64,000 nt of DNA from Coriolopsis trogii (GCA_020543525.1 JAHYIO010000033.1:1364001-1428000), one strand, 5' to 3'. Shown: positions 45,463 to 58,763, counted from the stretch's first letter. Translations and numbers: made by a program. Notes: generated by a model from the letters alone, not told the origin.

Positions 45463-46739
45463 TCACCGCATCAATCTACGACCCACAGGCCCTTGTGCCC
45501 GCTCGAGCGCCTTCCGCTCGATCAAATCGCCCAGGACCTCGCCCCTCTCCGCAAACTTCTTCTCCAACTCCTTCGCATGACCCTCCATGTACTGTCCAAA
45601 TGCTTTCCCCTGGCTCTCAAACAGCCTCCCGAGCGCCTTGAAAAGCCCGCCTTCGTTGGGTGCCTCCTCGAACCTGTCAAGTCCGCTGATGCCGACGATG
45701 ATCTTGCCGTGCTTCGTGCGGATGAGACAGCGGTCGCCGTCGTCGTCTGCCATCTGGTTCAATGCCTTGGGTGGCGCGGCTGCGGCAGGAGTGTTGGGTG
45801 GGGTGCAGAGCACGACTGTTTCTCTGTCCGTCGCACGGAGCGTGCGCGTGCGCGCGGCGAATGCAGGGAGGAAGGTGACGGAGTTGATGTGGCGAGTATT
45901 GAAGACGAGCGGGCCGTCGAAAGTGGGTGGGAGCATTACGATGATCCTAGCTGGAGGAGAGCGCGAAGGTCAGCACATATCCAGCTGCGATGTGGCTCAC
46001 AGAGGGAGACGTACCATGTCTTGTCTCGACATGCAGGTCAAGACTCCGTCCAACTTGTACTTCGTGCTGTAACACAGTCATCAGGGTCGACATCATGAGC
46101 CACCGCATTGATACAACTCACCACATCCAGATTGACCTTGCCATGCCTAGAAGACACGTTGATGCGCGCAGGAATTTTGGCACCGGACATATAAACGTCA
46201 GGATCCAGAGATTGCGCCACGACTTTCAAGTCGAGGGTAATAGGGCTGTGCCGAGTATGGAACGAGGCGTTGATGTCCAGCTTGCGCGAACTCTTCCCCC
46301 AGACGCGGTCGCGCTTACGACGAAGCTTTTTGCCCATCATCGCTGATGGCGACGGCATGAGAGGATCCACGAGGAAAGTGCCTGAATGTGCAGAATGTCT
46401 GAGCTCAGACCGTCTGAACGTTTCAGTGACCTGAGACGGGGACGTACCTGAGATGGTGTCATGCTTCGAGAACAGCTCGAAGTGATTGACCGTCTGTGGG
46501 GCTTGTTGCCTGAAGACCGAAACAGGCGTATGAATCTGAGGAGACGTCGGAGGGACGTGACTGGATCCAGCGGGAGGGCTGTAGGGCGGAGGTGCCTCTA
46601 GGGCGTTCTGGTTTGACAGTGTCAATGACGGAGATCCCTGAAGCTACAAAGTCAAACTCACTGAGCGATCGGCGTCTTTAGGAGGAACTGGAGGCATCTT
46701 TATCTCCTCCGAGGGTGCGTTGGGGTCGTTGATGATCAT
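45463..46739 (-). CDS. DUF7330 domain protein
   Basis: Five exons give 345 aa: 46739-46662, 46607-46448, 46381-46122, 46066-46015, 45950-45463. A proline-rich N-terminus (MPPVPPKDAD, APPPYSPP) leads to repeated beta-strand-like text: GTFLVDPLMP, DINASFHTRHSPITLDLKV, SSRHGKVNLDV, and IIVMLPPTFDGPLVF. This is the pattern of DUF7330/adhesin-like beta-rich proteins common in mushroom fungi. The C-terminal part (FKALGRLFESQGKAFGQYME to the end) is helical and charged. There is no signal peptide or membrane segment, so it is probably cytosolic. The function of the family is not known. All junction phases agree and restore conserved text. Confidence 0.82.
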
Positions 46740-47449
46740 AACTTCAGGTTATATGTACGCTCTAACTTCGAGCCGCCGCAGTCGACTGGGAGGTGAATGT
46801 GGTAGGAGCCAAGGATGGTCGGACATGAGGGGCGCGCAGTAGAGTATATACGTGCCTGCGGATAGCACATGCCCCTTCCGCCTGACAGATGGGCTGGACA
46901 GTCGACTGCGTGCCGCTCGTACACGCACAGCATCGGAGATACTGCGCCCCCCCAGCTTATCACTGGACGTCTCCACAGGCAAGCTTACCTGAAGCTCAGC
47001 AAACCTCCCCGGTTGCGGGTGTAGCAAGTCATGTAATTATGGTGTGGGTCATATTTGCCCGAGTGCTAGCGAAATTTGAGATAAGACCTCTTAGAGGTGC
47101 CTGGTGAAGCAAGAGACAGGGGCAGATTGAAAGCGGAAGAAAAAGACTCGATATCCACTGTGGCGGCTCCGGAGCACTGGGCGGGAGGCGGTGAAATGGC
47201 TGTGCACATAACCGTGCCATCTTATCTTATCGAGAGAACCCTTTCTCCTCCAAACCACCATTAAATCATTCAACGACAGATCACAAATGGTCGGGTTTGC
47301 AGATTGAGGTATATACAGATGCACGGAGCTACAGTACATATACATTTCAGCTGGATCGATTACTCTTGCAATAAAGATAACATTAGGAATACAATCATCG
47401 CACCAGACGTCCAGACTATATACCAACTCAACCGTCCGTCTCTGAGAAC
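46740..47449. other. Intergenic region
   Basis: No gene recognised. It holds the promoter of the DUF7330 gene and the 3' end of RXT3, both on the minus strand. Confidence 0.5.
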
Positions 47450-50400
47450 TCACGACGTGACCCCGACCTGCACCCACTTCCACTGCCTCGCCTCGAGCTT
47501 CCACCCCTTCCGCATCCCATTCACGACCTCGCTGCTCATGACGTTGATCCCGTCCGCGAGGAATTCGAAGTTCTCCTCGCCCAGGTCCCTGTGCAGGATC
47601 TGGATCGGCCCGCTCCCATCGTCTTCTTCGCTGGAAGGGGTGGCCTCCTTCGACGCAGCAGCCGCACCATTCAAAGCTTGCTCAGAAGTAGCAGCTTCCC
47701 GATTGACAGGCGCAGCAGCGACGTCCTCCTTCCCCACAGTAGCACCAGGAGCGCCCGTGCCCGCAGTCCCGTTCGCCTTCGTGTCCTGAGACACCCCGTT
47801 GAATACAAGGGGTGGATCAGTCGAGTCTGAAACCGGTTCATCGGTGGCAGGAGCAGCTGCAGGCACAGCATCTTCACCAAGTTTCGTGACCTTGCTTGGT
47901 GGGAGTTTCCCCTCCGTGCCGCCAGCGTTCGTCAGCAGGGCAATGACGTACCGCCGACCGCCCTCAGTCCCATCCGCGGTGTTCTCCTTGTCAGACTCGG
48001 CCTCGCCGGACGGTATCTGTCCGCGCTGAGAAATGAGGAAGCTCTCCCAGAGCGTCTCGACCACGACCGCGCGCTGCGGTACAAGCTCGTCCTGGCCATC
48101 CACATCCGCGGCCGTGTTGTCGATAGGCGTGAGCAGCTTCCTCCGCTTGGAGGGCCGTCCCTCCGCGCTTGGTTGCGGGAAGAGGATGGCCTTCAGGGCG
48201 CCTGGATGGTATTTGAACCTGCGAGAGGCAAGATATCAGCCTAGTAACACGGAGAACTGAGCCAAAGATGTGAAGCGTACCCAATCTCAGGCCAGCTCGC
48301 GTCCGAGCCGAACACCATGACCCGCGTCGCGCTGAGTTCCTCATCCGCCTGGTCGGCACGGAGTTGTACGACGCTCTCGCCCTCTGCAAAAGACCCGTGC
48401 AGTCGTCTCCGCTTCCGGCCCAACCTCGGTGCACATCCCAACGCACTGCGCCGCTCCGCATACTCCAGCAAGCGTTGCGACCGGTTCCGGAGTCCGAACG
48501 AGTTAGCAGTACCAGCCTGTGCACCCAGGAAACATGCGTAAATGAACCGTTCCACAACTGTCACGAGTAGGAAAACGCACCGGAACAAACTCCGCCTTCA
48601 GGACCTCGACGCCCGCACCATCATGGCCGTTCCCCCACCCAGAGCTCAGCAGCTCCCTCCCATCATCCTCACTGCCCAGATCCTCCCCCTCCTCCCCCCG
48701 CTCCCTCAGACGCAACGGCTGCCCGAACCCGCCAATGAACCGCGCCTCCCTCGTCAGCCGCACCTCCAACCGCAGATCCTTCCCCTCCCTCCTCGCGCGC
48801 CTCGCCGCGCTCCAGCTGACCCACCCCGCGTGCAACGCGCACAAGAACAGGTCCGAGTCGTCGGTGTACACCCTCCGGCCCTCGCGCACCTCCTCCGGCC
48901 ACGGCCTCGAATACTGCGGGTGGGTGCCTGCATGCTGCAACGCGTTCTGCCGCTGCGCGCCACTGAGCGGGGGCACGGCGGGGATGAGCGCCCCGCCCCA
49001 GATGCGTGGGCGCACGGGTCGTGTGAGCGGGAGGAAGCGCGAGGGCAGGATGATTGTAGCGCGGATGTCGAGCGGGTCTGACGGCACCCCAGACTCGGTG
49101 TAGCCTGGGGGAAAGTCCAGGAAGGGAAACGGTGTCCGTGGAAACACGAACGTGCCGATGTGGCGTATGGCGAGTGGGACTGACGATGAAGGTGTGCCAG
49201 GGCGGGGGAACATCATTGCGCCAGGCATGGGTGGCACTGGGGTCTCGTAGAATGGCGGAGGGGTGAGTCGACGGTGGTAGTGACCGGGGTGCATACCTGG
49301 GGGATACATGTCCGGGGGTGGGTGCGAGCGCATATGTGGACCTGGGCCCATTTGGTGAGGGTGTTGACCTGGATGTTGCAGTAGCTGTGATGGATGCGGG
49401 GGCGGAGCCATTGGGGGAGCACCTTTCGGAGGACCTTGTCGAGCATCACGTTCTCGCTCGTGCTGATATTGCGGCGGGAGATCTTGAGCGAGTGGACCTA
49501 TCTGTCCCTGCTTGCTCGACGACTGCTTCATGTGACCTTGCCCTTGCGGTCCAGCGAGAGAAGGATGGCGGCGGTGATGGGAATGGGGATGAGCATGGGG
49601 ATGCTGCGCCTGACCTTCCAAAGCCTTGACGGCACGAATCGCCTCCAACTCCTGCATCTCCCGCTGTATCCTCTCGCGCTCCAAGAGCTCCAAGTCTGAC
49701 ATTGCGACGATGTCCCGCTCGCGCATCTGATACTCGCGTTCCGCTTGCATCTGTTTCTCCCGTTCACGTTCCTTGTCGCGCGCGCTCGGCCGTCTGCGTT
49801 CCTCCTTCGGGATGTCCTTCGACGGCCGCTGCTCTCGGTCTTCGCGATCTTTTGTGGCGCGAGGTTTGCTCCTCGCAGGGGGCCGATCAACCTTCTCCGA
49901 GTCCCAGTCGAGCTGCCGCGTGCGCATATCCTCCATGCCACGCCTCCGTGCCATTTCTTGCTCCTGCATCATCCGCTCCTCCTCCGGACTGGGACCGGTC
50001 TGTGGCGGGAGGATCCGGGGCCACACACCATGATGCTGACCCTGGGGTGGGCCCATAGTCTGCAACTGCGGGGTATGCTGATTTGAACCCTGTCCTTGAT
50101 GTGGAGGTTGGCCGCGCATATTCGGATGGGAGAGGCCCTGCTGAGCCTGCATCTGTGCCTTCTTGTACCACTCACGATCGCGTTCTTCCATCTCGGTGAG
50201 AGGTGGGCCTATCCCCATCCCAGCACCGAGCCCCAGGCCGATGCTCATACCCATCATCTCATGGGCGTGCTCCCGGAACCTCTCATGCTCCCTCTCCCTC
50301 TCCCTCTGCGCCTCCCTCTCCCTGATGTCTCGCTCGCGCTCCCTCTCCCGCTGTTCTCGCTGCTCCCGCTCGCGCTGCTGCTCCCTCTCCCGCTGCTGCT

Positions 50401-52518
50401 TGTCTCGCCGTTCCCGTTCTTGCCGCTCCCGCTCGCGTTGGTAGAGCATCTCCTGCTCTCTCTGCTCTCGTGCGTACCTTTCGTGCATCTCGCGCTCCTT
50501 CATGATCTGCTTCTCCCTCTCCCTCTGCTCCCGCTCCCGCATAACGAGCGGGGATTCGTGCGGACTCGCTCCGCTGTTGCGTCGTTCACGTTCACGGTCC
50601 ATGGTGGCAGCAGTACGCTCGGCACGTTCCCGATCCCGTTGTTCGCGGTCCCTCTCTCGCTCCCTCTTCTCAGCCAGTGCAGTAGGATGAAGCCCGGGTC
50701 CAGGTAAGAGGTGCGTCACATCCTGGGGACGTCCTCCAGACATTGATCCCAACGAGGACCCCGGAGGCAGCCCACCTAGAGGAGCGCCGGTGAGTGGTCC
50801 ACGGGGTCTACCCATGCCCGGCCCGCCGTCCCGGTCACGGTACTCGCGGTCGTCATACGGTGGCGGGCGTTGCAAACTTGCCATCACTGGTGACGCGGTG
50901 GTAGATTTCAAGTCGAAGGCACTCCCTGGTCCAGACGGACCGGTGCTTGTGCTGCTCCCTCGCTCTCGCGCGCGGTGACGGTCGGGGTGAGACTGAGGAT
51001 GGGAGCTGTTGTGCGAGTGCGAATGGTGATGCGGGGAAGGGCCTTGACTCGAATGGGGAGAGGGGGCGTACATCGGAGAGGGTTCGCCGATACGCAACGG
51101 AGGGGGACCGGGCGGACCGTGAAGCGACGACTGACCGCCCGGAGGAATGCCAGGTCCTACAGGTGTAGGGAACAAAGGGATGCTACCCTGTCCTGGGCCA
51201 TGCATGAGATGAGACGGAGAGCCCTGGGGAGGACGGGACGAGGGCGGTGGTGGCGGGTACATAGAGGATGGTGTGTTGGGAAGGGTGTGCGGACCATGGG
51301 AGTGATGAGAATGGTGCTGGTGCTTTGGCGGGAGTGAGCTCGAAGTACGGGGTTCGACGACATAGGGTTGCGCATGTCCCTGGGTGTTCAGTGGGCCTAC
51401 AATAAGCAAGTGGTCAGTGTCAGCAGAGAGGCCGAGTACGACAACAACCATGACGTCGGAAAGCCCGTTTAGCATTGGTTCCGTTGACATCGTCCGGGGC
51501 GAGTAGGACGTCTAAGAGACTGCTCAGCAGTGCGAGAACGTGCGAACGCATGGACATTCTCGACATCTCCCATCACCACAGTCTAGAAGACGTCAAGGAC
51601 AGGGTTCCATCACCCGAACAGCCCGCAGTTCGCAGTGCCGAGGCAAACCTTATACCCCGACCAACGATCGCTACGGAGCGCAACATGTCGACGGGTGCAC
51701 TTCGTGTAGAGAGACACTCTCGCTGTCACGGCATGGGACCCATGAACCAGGACAGCAAGCGCCGAATGCCCTACGATATTGGTGGGCTTCAGACACATCC
51801 CACTGCGAGCTGCAGCACGTTCTGTTGACGCCCATGTCCAACACGCAGGGAAACCAACCCGCCAGCCATTTCAGACCTCAGCGAGATATAAAGGTCGGTG
51901 ACTTCCTCGCCACAACCGCCTTCTTGCGACAGAGATGGTACAAGCGACATAATCTTGAACCATCGCATATTGGGGGTGCGCGTAGCATTGAAGAAGACCG
52001 GGTGGAGAACAAGACTCACCCGCGTGCGATCCTAAGCGCTCGTGCATATGGGACAAAGCCTCCTGATTGGTCCTCCTCGACTGATGCGAAACGTCGTATG
52101 GCTCCGGCAAGAGCGCCGACGGCGGTGGCAGGTGATGAACGCGTTGGGAATGGCCGGAGAAGTCTGAAGGAGGAGACGCGCTGAATGGCGGGGCATGACG
52201 GGGTGGGCTTTGGGCGCGTGAGGGGTATGGAGGTGGCGATCGACGATGACCGAGCTGTTGCTGGAGATGAGAGGGGTGTAGTATATCTTGCGACGGACGT
52301 TCGCGTTCCCTGAGGTGGTCGCGAGGCCGGTCGAGGGGTGGGGAGTGATGAGGTAGACGCTGTGTCGGTTGCTGGTGGGGATGATGTGGTGGCTGGTGTT
52401 GGTGCTGCTGCTGTTGTTGTTGCTGTTGCTGGTGATGCTGTTGTTCTGACTCATGGCGTTGCTGTCTGCGGCGGAGGTCTTCTGAAGGGGCGTCGTGGAG
52501 AAGGGCGGAGAGGTCCAT
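47450..52518 (-). CDS. RXT3: RXT3, subunit of a SIN3/RPD3-type histone deacetylase complex
   Basis: Four exons give 1439 aa: 52518-52020, 51396-48581, 48516-48281, 48218-47450. The conserved Rxt3 domain occupies about residues 905-1260: IRHIGTFVFPRTPFPFLDFP, DIRATIILPSRFL, RIWGGALIPAV, and YTDDSDLFLCALHAGW, then a later strand at FKYHPGALKAILFP. In yeast Rxt3 belongs to the large RPD3 complex that removes acetyl groups from histones to silence genes. The fungal protein here is much longer than the yeast one because of low-complexity flanks: Gln/His-rich (residues about 20-60), Pro/Ser/His-rich, and a long Arg/Glu/Gln repeat stretch (about 360-520) likely to form a single charged helix. Intron 1 is 623 bp. 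An upstream ATG at 52578 in the same frame is an alternative start. Confidence 0.92.
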
Positions 52519-54533
52519 GGTGGAGGAGGTGGGGGAAGGGAAGAGGGCGAGGAAGGTGAGAAATTGGCAGACGTCCATTGAAAACGCGGTCGCTGATCAC
52601 AGGGGTAATCGAGATCGTTATCTCGCAACAGCTCTTACCTCATAAGCGTCTTCCCTAATTGCTCCAGCCACCCGTTTCCCTTCCTCCCCCTTCCGTCTCC
52701 TCCTCGCGGTCAGAAAGGAGTTCTTGGACTCACAATACATCCAACAGGACATGCGCATGGCAGACTTGGTCTTTCTCGTCTCGGTCGTTTCTCTACAGAG
52801 ACACAAGCCTTCACAGCGGGGAAGAGAAACCTGCATTGCCACGCGACGGAGCCATCCTTCGATCATTCGCGCGCCCGAATCTAGATTCGACCCTCCGGAT
52901 TTAGCCGCCTGTTGTCGTGACCCGGTCTGTGCCACCCCGATCCAATCAACCAAAACGGCCACGTCCACAGCCGATGCGCCGCCCTGCGCTCACCTTGTGC
53001 ATAAGATTGTAAACTTCGGTTGAATCATAGCACACACAGACACATTGCCTTCATATGTAAATATGGTTCTCTCACTCCTGGCACCAGAAAGTGCCACGGC
53101 AGCACGGCGAACTCAACGATTCCCTCAGCACATCCTGACGGCTGCGGACTGCTTGAGTGGAAACACAATACCGTGTTGCGAGAATATGGCAAGTACAAGT
53201 TGGGGTCCGGGCCTCAGCCCAGCCATACAGAATCATGCCTCCACGCTGTTACCAAGAGCCAGATATACCGTCAACACAGCTGTTTCGGATAAAGATGAAG
53301 GACGTTTACGAGGAGGTATGGCTCCGACTCCCCATGTTGTTTCTGAGTACTCATCTTAGGAACCCATAGGATTGTCTTGGGCATCTGGACTTTGCACCCT
53401 CTCTACGCACCGCAACGATGCGCTTCCACCACATTTGTCGGTCAGCGTGATGTGACTGGTGGCGTCGGTGTCCGACAATGAAAAAAGCAAGAGAGCACAT
53501 CCAATTAGGTCTTGAACAGGCAGAGCGTCGAACATGGAAGAGCTCACCATCAATCCTACCCCAACAGCCTTCCGAGACCTCCTCAGCCCAGCACAAGCCT
53601 TTTGCTTCAAGTCAGAACGCACCATACATGGCCCATTTCTCTCTGTCAGGTAGCCAATCGCCGTATCCCTGTGTGGACGATGCATTGAGCTCGGAGATGC
53701 CCTCATAGCCAATTGCGACTGGAAGAGTCCGTGTAGAGTCCGTCGTGTGATTGTGACAAGGATCGCGCATCGCTTATTCCCCCCTGTGATTCATCGTAAT
53801 GCCGTAGGAAGAGGAGAATGGGCGTACGATTGACGTCCCTCCGGGATGCGCTTTGTCGATATTCGGTTTGTGTTCCCAGGTGCCCAACGGATGCTCTGCT
53901 CGAGTATGAACCTACTGCATGCGGGGAAAGACGGTTGTCCTGAGCAATACTGGAGGGGAGCGATGTCTCGAGAGAATGATCTGCCACAGTGACGGACAGT
54001 ACAAACCCCGAGACGGCCTTAGCAATGCACATGGGGACCCTCGCGGCTTCGAGCTGGACAACTGACCGCGATGGGGCTCCCAGGGAGACGTGCCTCGCAG
54101 TGACCTCGTACAAGACGGCCCAATAGCTCGGTGTTCGGCGCGGAAGCCCTTGCCCAGCTCACCCTCGGCACGTGTCGGGAATCGGCAGATGGTCTTGCAG
54201 CCATGAGTGCATTCTGACAAATTTCAAGTCGCATATTCGTCCTTGTCTCAAGAAGTGATACAAGACTGAGCTGTGTGCCGTTGTTCCAGCGAGCGAATGG
54301 TAGAGGAAGATGGAGGGATGAGAGTAAGGGGACAAGCGATAACAAGGTCGGTTAGACGTGTTGGAACCCCGAACGGCCTGCCACCTGCCATATTCATCTT
54401 ATCGCATCTGTTAGCGCCCGTGGCTTGGGAGTCGGCCTGCTCGCTTCTGTCCCTGAACGCATTTGAACAAGGACCCCCATCCCCCGCACACGTTCTTTGT
54501 CTTCCTCCCATCTCTTCGCGCACGTCGTATACC
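52519..54533. other. Intergenic region between two divergent genes
   Basis: About 2 kb between the starts of RXT3 (minus) and the Ran-binding protein (plus). No reading frame resembles a protein and no transposon ends were seen. Probably two promoters plus spacer; a non-coding RNA cannot be excluded. Confidence 0.5.
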
Positions 54534-57042
54534 ATGACTGCATCAGACGACCAGCGAGATACAAACAACATTACCACAACGTCTCCTGAAGTCAATCACG
54601 TACACGAGCCACAGTCGGAGCAACAGTTATCGACGCCTCCTGGTGAGCTCAACGGTATGACATAGTCCTGTAGCTCGCAAGTGTGGGATCTCAGAACACG
54701 GAACTAGATGCTAAGACTTCTAGGAAGCGAGAGCGAGAGGTATCGCTCGAACCAGCAACCCCGCAGGCTACATCGCAGGTGTGTACCCCGATCGACTCAT
54801 TTAGCCTTTACCACCCCCTCCTCGCATCCCTCTGTCCTCCGTCATATCGCAACGAATCCTGCCATTCCTTGCGCCTTTTCTCGACACCTTTCAGTACCAT
54901 CTACCTCGATTGTCGTTACCTGGCCACAACCGGCGCCACTTACGATCCATGTTGACGTCGCACTTCGCAGGAGGCCGATAGCGACCGACCAGAAGGCAAG
55001 GAGCGACGAACACCCGCGAAGAAGAATCGTACCAGCGACATTGTGCTTGAGACGCCCCAAGAAGAAGCCGAGGATAATGAACCCGCAAGTGGCTCTCCAC
55101 CCCACGAAACCAAGATACGAGAAATCAGCCAGGGCGTCGAAGACATAACTTGGCAGAACATGAAGAAAGACGACGTAACAGTGGCCACTCTGAATGAGCA
55201 GAGAATGGACGAGGATGTGCCTGTTCCCTCCCCAGACCAGGAGGCGGCCGACGCGCAACCGGAAACACAAGAGACGCCCACGGGCCAATCTACACCTTCC
55301 GAGGCCACTCAAGAGGCCCCTGCGCCTGCATTGGTCCTCGGTCCCAACCCGCCCATCGTCAGCGATGTCGCCGGAGAGGACGAGGACACAGGTGCTGCTG
55401 CAGGTGCGGAGCAGCCACCAGATTCCCATGTGGCCGGAGCGCCCCAACCGTCAGTGGAACCCATATCCAGTTCACCTTCTGCTTCTGCTCCGGTTTCTGC
55501 TTCTTCTTCGGAGGCGCAGCTATCCACATCTCAACGTCTGGCCGCAACTCACCGTCGCGACTCAGACTCGGACCAGGAAAAGGGCGGCCTGAAGCGCAAA
55601 CTCGGGGACCGCACTGTATCCGAGAGTCGCGTCCCTGGGGAGACCGCGTCTGGACACAACGGTGCCCTCACGATTGGTGCGACTAAACGGCCAAGAGACG
55701 ACCCAGACGCGGATCCCAATACGCGAGAGAAAAAACGTCCTACACCACCTCCAGAAGAGGACGAGAAGCCTGCGGAGAAGAAGGCCGAGGCAACGCCCGT
55801 CACCAATCCTCAAACTGTGCGTCCTTTCCTCATGCCCGACGTCACCACAGACTCACAGCTTCTTCGCAGAGCGGTTTCATGGCATATGCCTCTACTAGTT
55901 CTCCGTTTGCATCCGTTCAGGGGCCGCGTATCTTCGGTGGCAAGCAGCCCTCCACGTCGCCTTGGGCGAGCGGCACCTCCGGCGGTCCGTTCGGCACCAG
56001 CGGCGCGACTTCTCCCTTCGCATCCGGAAGCACATCTCCGTCGCCCTTTGCTGCTGCCGTTGCTGCCAAAGAAGCGAGCTCAGCTGCATCATCGCCGCCC
56101 CAGGCCCACAAGCGCACGGGCTTTGAAGCGTTCGCTTCGTCTGCATCTCCGTTTGCCAGTGCTGCCAAGCGTCCGAAGTCTCCCCCTCCGCCTTCGAACA
56201 TCCTCGGACGGAGTCGCTCGCCGTCGCGCCATGGAACCCCTGCGCGTGCGACGAACGCTTTCTCTGCGTACGCTCTCGGTGGGGCACAGGGTTTTGCGGC
56301 GCCAACACCGAAACGGGCTGGTGGCTCTGTATTTGGAGAGAGCTCGTCTGGGACTCCGCTGGGCGGCCCGAACAGTGCACAGGACTCGGGCAAGGAAGAT
56401 GAAGACAGCGAGAAAGACAGTGGGGTCAGCTTTGGAGAACGGCTGCGTGCGAGCAAAGACAAGGAGGAAGAGGAGATTAGCGACGAGGAGAAGCGGTTGA
56501 ATTTGACGGAGCAGGAAGGTACGTCTTGTGCGTCACTCGAGCTAGAGGGCTGTACTTATGACATGTGTATGAGTAGTAATGACTGGAGAGGAGGAGGAAG
56601 AGACGGTCTATCAAGTGCGCGGCAAGCTGTATGCGTTAAGCTCGCAAAACCAGTGGAAGGAGCGAGGAACGGGTATGCTTCGCTTGAACGTCAAACGAGA
56701 AGATGGGACCGGGGCACGTCTCAGTAAGTGCCTATTTCCCTTAGCGTCATGATTATGTTGACACGTGTTTTCCTTAGTTATGCGGAAGGAGGCGGTGTAC
56801 ACAGTTCTGCTGAACGCAACGTTGTTCAAGGGTATGCGCTGCTTCCTCGCACAGGATCCGCGTTACATCCGGTTTAGTGTCTTTGAGACCGGGGTAACGA
56901 CACACTACAACCTCAGGGTGCGTCTGCTGCATGATGAGATTAGTTCTTATATCTGATAGTGTCTGTTTTCTTTCAGGTCTCAAACGCGAAAATTGCGGAA
57001 GAGCTTCTGGAGGAGATCAATGCACACATCCCCACCGAATGA
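54534..57042 (+). CDS. Ran-binding-domain protein (RanBP3/Yrb2-like)
   Basis: Seven exons give 679 aa: 54534-54654, 54708-54778, 54971-55816, 55870-56518, 56577-56723, 56778-56917, 56977-57042. The C-terminal 117 residues are a Ran-binding domain (RanBD1): GEEEEETVYQVRGKLYAL, WKERGTGMLRLNVKRE, RKEAVYTVLLNATLFKGM. The N-terminal half is acidic with basic patches (KRKLGD, KRPRDD, KRPTPP) that look like nuclear signals. The middle has SPFA and FG-type phenylalanine spots (ASPFASAAK, GGSVFGES, VSFGERL). Proteins of this layout work with RanGTP in nuclear export or at the pore (Yrb2/RanBP3 or Nup2). The few FG spots make RanBP3/Yrb2 more likely than a true nucleoporin. All phases agree. Confidence 0.9.
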
Positions 57043-57895
57043 TTCCCTTAAAGCATGGTTTGCCACATTCGGCAACATAGCTGTCTCGCTTACATTGAAC
57101 CACACCTGACATATCTGCTCCCTCAAACATCGCTTCCCTGCACTGATCGCAACATCGCTGGATCGAAGACGCTTTGTCCCGTGCTGTCCGATAGTACCCT
57201 ACGCTACGCTAGCTATTTAGTGCCTTCTTGTTGACGACCGATGATCTCCCCAGCTCAAACGAGGAACTTGGGACATGAAGTAGTATTACGCAATCCTGTA
57301 TATCTATTCTGCATTGACTTCCTTTTGCTATCGCGCCTTCTTTCAAGTCGTGAGCGTTGTGATCGTGGCAGGATCTTGGGCGTTTGAATTACCAATTGCG
57401 GGCTCGGGAACTGCCGCTTGGCTTATTCCGTGCTGCCGAGGCGATCCCTCTCCCTCTCACCGTCTCCTCCCAACTTGAACTAGCTGTAGCTCACTTACTT
57501 CCACATAGCAGTGCATTGTTGCAACAGGCTAGATGCTCTCCCATGCAATCTGACAATTATGACACACTCTATCTGCGTTGCTGAAGTATCAGTCACAATG
57601 ACACAAACGGACACGTTTTCTTTTTCGGTGGGCATCATTCGACGCCGAGTATACGTGCGTCAAGAAGTGAAGATTGGCACCATCGTTGCTGGCAGGCTCA
57701 GAATCTGAGGCGAGTCCAGTGCCCACATACACAGCTCAGGTTACTGCTGAGAGTTCTACTTCCTCTACAGTAGATCAGATTGAAAGCTGTGATCCTAGCA
57801 AGGCGTTCACATGGCTGAAGACTTGATAGAGCCAGTGCCCATCTATCGTTACCCCCGTTTCCCAACCCCGTTCAGACTCAATCAGCGACAACCCT
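57043..57895. other. Intergenic region
   Basis: No gene recognised. It holds the 3' region of the Ran-binding protein gene and the broken upstream edge of the DUF4246 remnant. Confidence 0.5.
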
Positions 57896-58431
57896 GCGAG
57901 AACATCACGGAGTCGCGCCTGGACTTCCGCTGCGGGTTCGGCAGCCAGCACAAGAGACATCGAGCAGGACGACTACAAAGGTTTCACGACCGTCTTCGGC
58001 TTCGGCCTCGAAGACTCGTTGAACCAGCCCTATGGGTATCTCACTGCGGAAGAAGACAAGTGCATCGCGTTCCCGAACGTGTACCAGCACCATGCCGACG
58101 CCTTCGAACTCGCAGATAAAACGCCGCCAGGCCGTAGGAAGATCCTGTGCTTCTTCCTTGTCGATCCGTTGAACGTCCGGATTCTGTCTTCAGCAGATGT
58201 CCCGCACCAGCAGTCAGAGTGGACGATGCAGGAACTTATGAGTACACCTGGTTTGGCGAAGCTTCCGGTCGAGCTTATCAAGCTCATCATGGATCATGCG
58301 GAGGCCAGTGGTTGCTGTCGAGGAAGGCGGCGGAAGAGGAGAGGGAGGTAATAATGGATGAGCGGTCCAGGTTTGTGGTTGAACAGAATGCGGAGGTGTT
58401 TGAGGTCCCGTTCTACATGTGCGAGCATTGA
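57896..58431 (+). pseudogene. DUF4246 gene remnant (C-terminal part)
   Basis: The order ENITESRLDFR, DIEQDDYKGF, GFGLEDSLNQPYGYL, CIAFPNVYQHHADAFEL, GRRKILCFFLVDP, and finally EVFEVPFYMCEH is that of the last 180 residues of DUF4246 proteins, a fungal family of about 600 aa with a likely 2-oxoglutarate oxygenase-type fold. Two frame changes occur, one after LDFR (near 57935) and one after DHAEAS (near 58306), and neither spans enough sequence for an intron. The N-terminal two thirds are absent upstream. The gene is dead in this form. Confidence 0.8.
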
Positions 58432-58763
58432 GATAGCACTGGCAAAGACCAACTATTGCAGTCGTACTATGCCTGTGGCGACTCTGACGTCTTTATCATC
58501 GACAAGACTCTCGACAAATGAAGCGAGGGATGTAAGTTCAGTGATAACAACGTTCCAGAGTGTGTGGTTGTAGCCAAAAAGAAGGCACTCATGAGTGCAC
58601 AACCCGATGAACAGACAGTCGACAAGCTGCAACGGCACTACAGGGCCGACGGGCCGATACATCCGGAGACACCAATGAATATACAAGCGCCCGAAACGCG
58701 ACTTGCTTGTTTCCGCGAAGGATTCTACCAACCACACGCATTCTTTCTACTCACCGACCCTCG
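58432..58763. other. Short intergenic region
   Basis: Nothing recognised; this is the probable promoter of the zinc-finger gene. Confidence 0.4.

Noticed and set aside
48542..49700. Plus-strand open frames opposite RXT3
   Set aside because: They are antisense shadows of a long exon with biased codons and encode Pro/Arg-rich text without domains.
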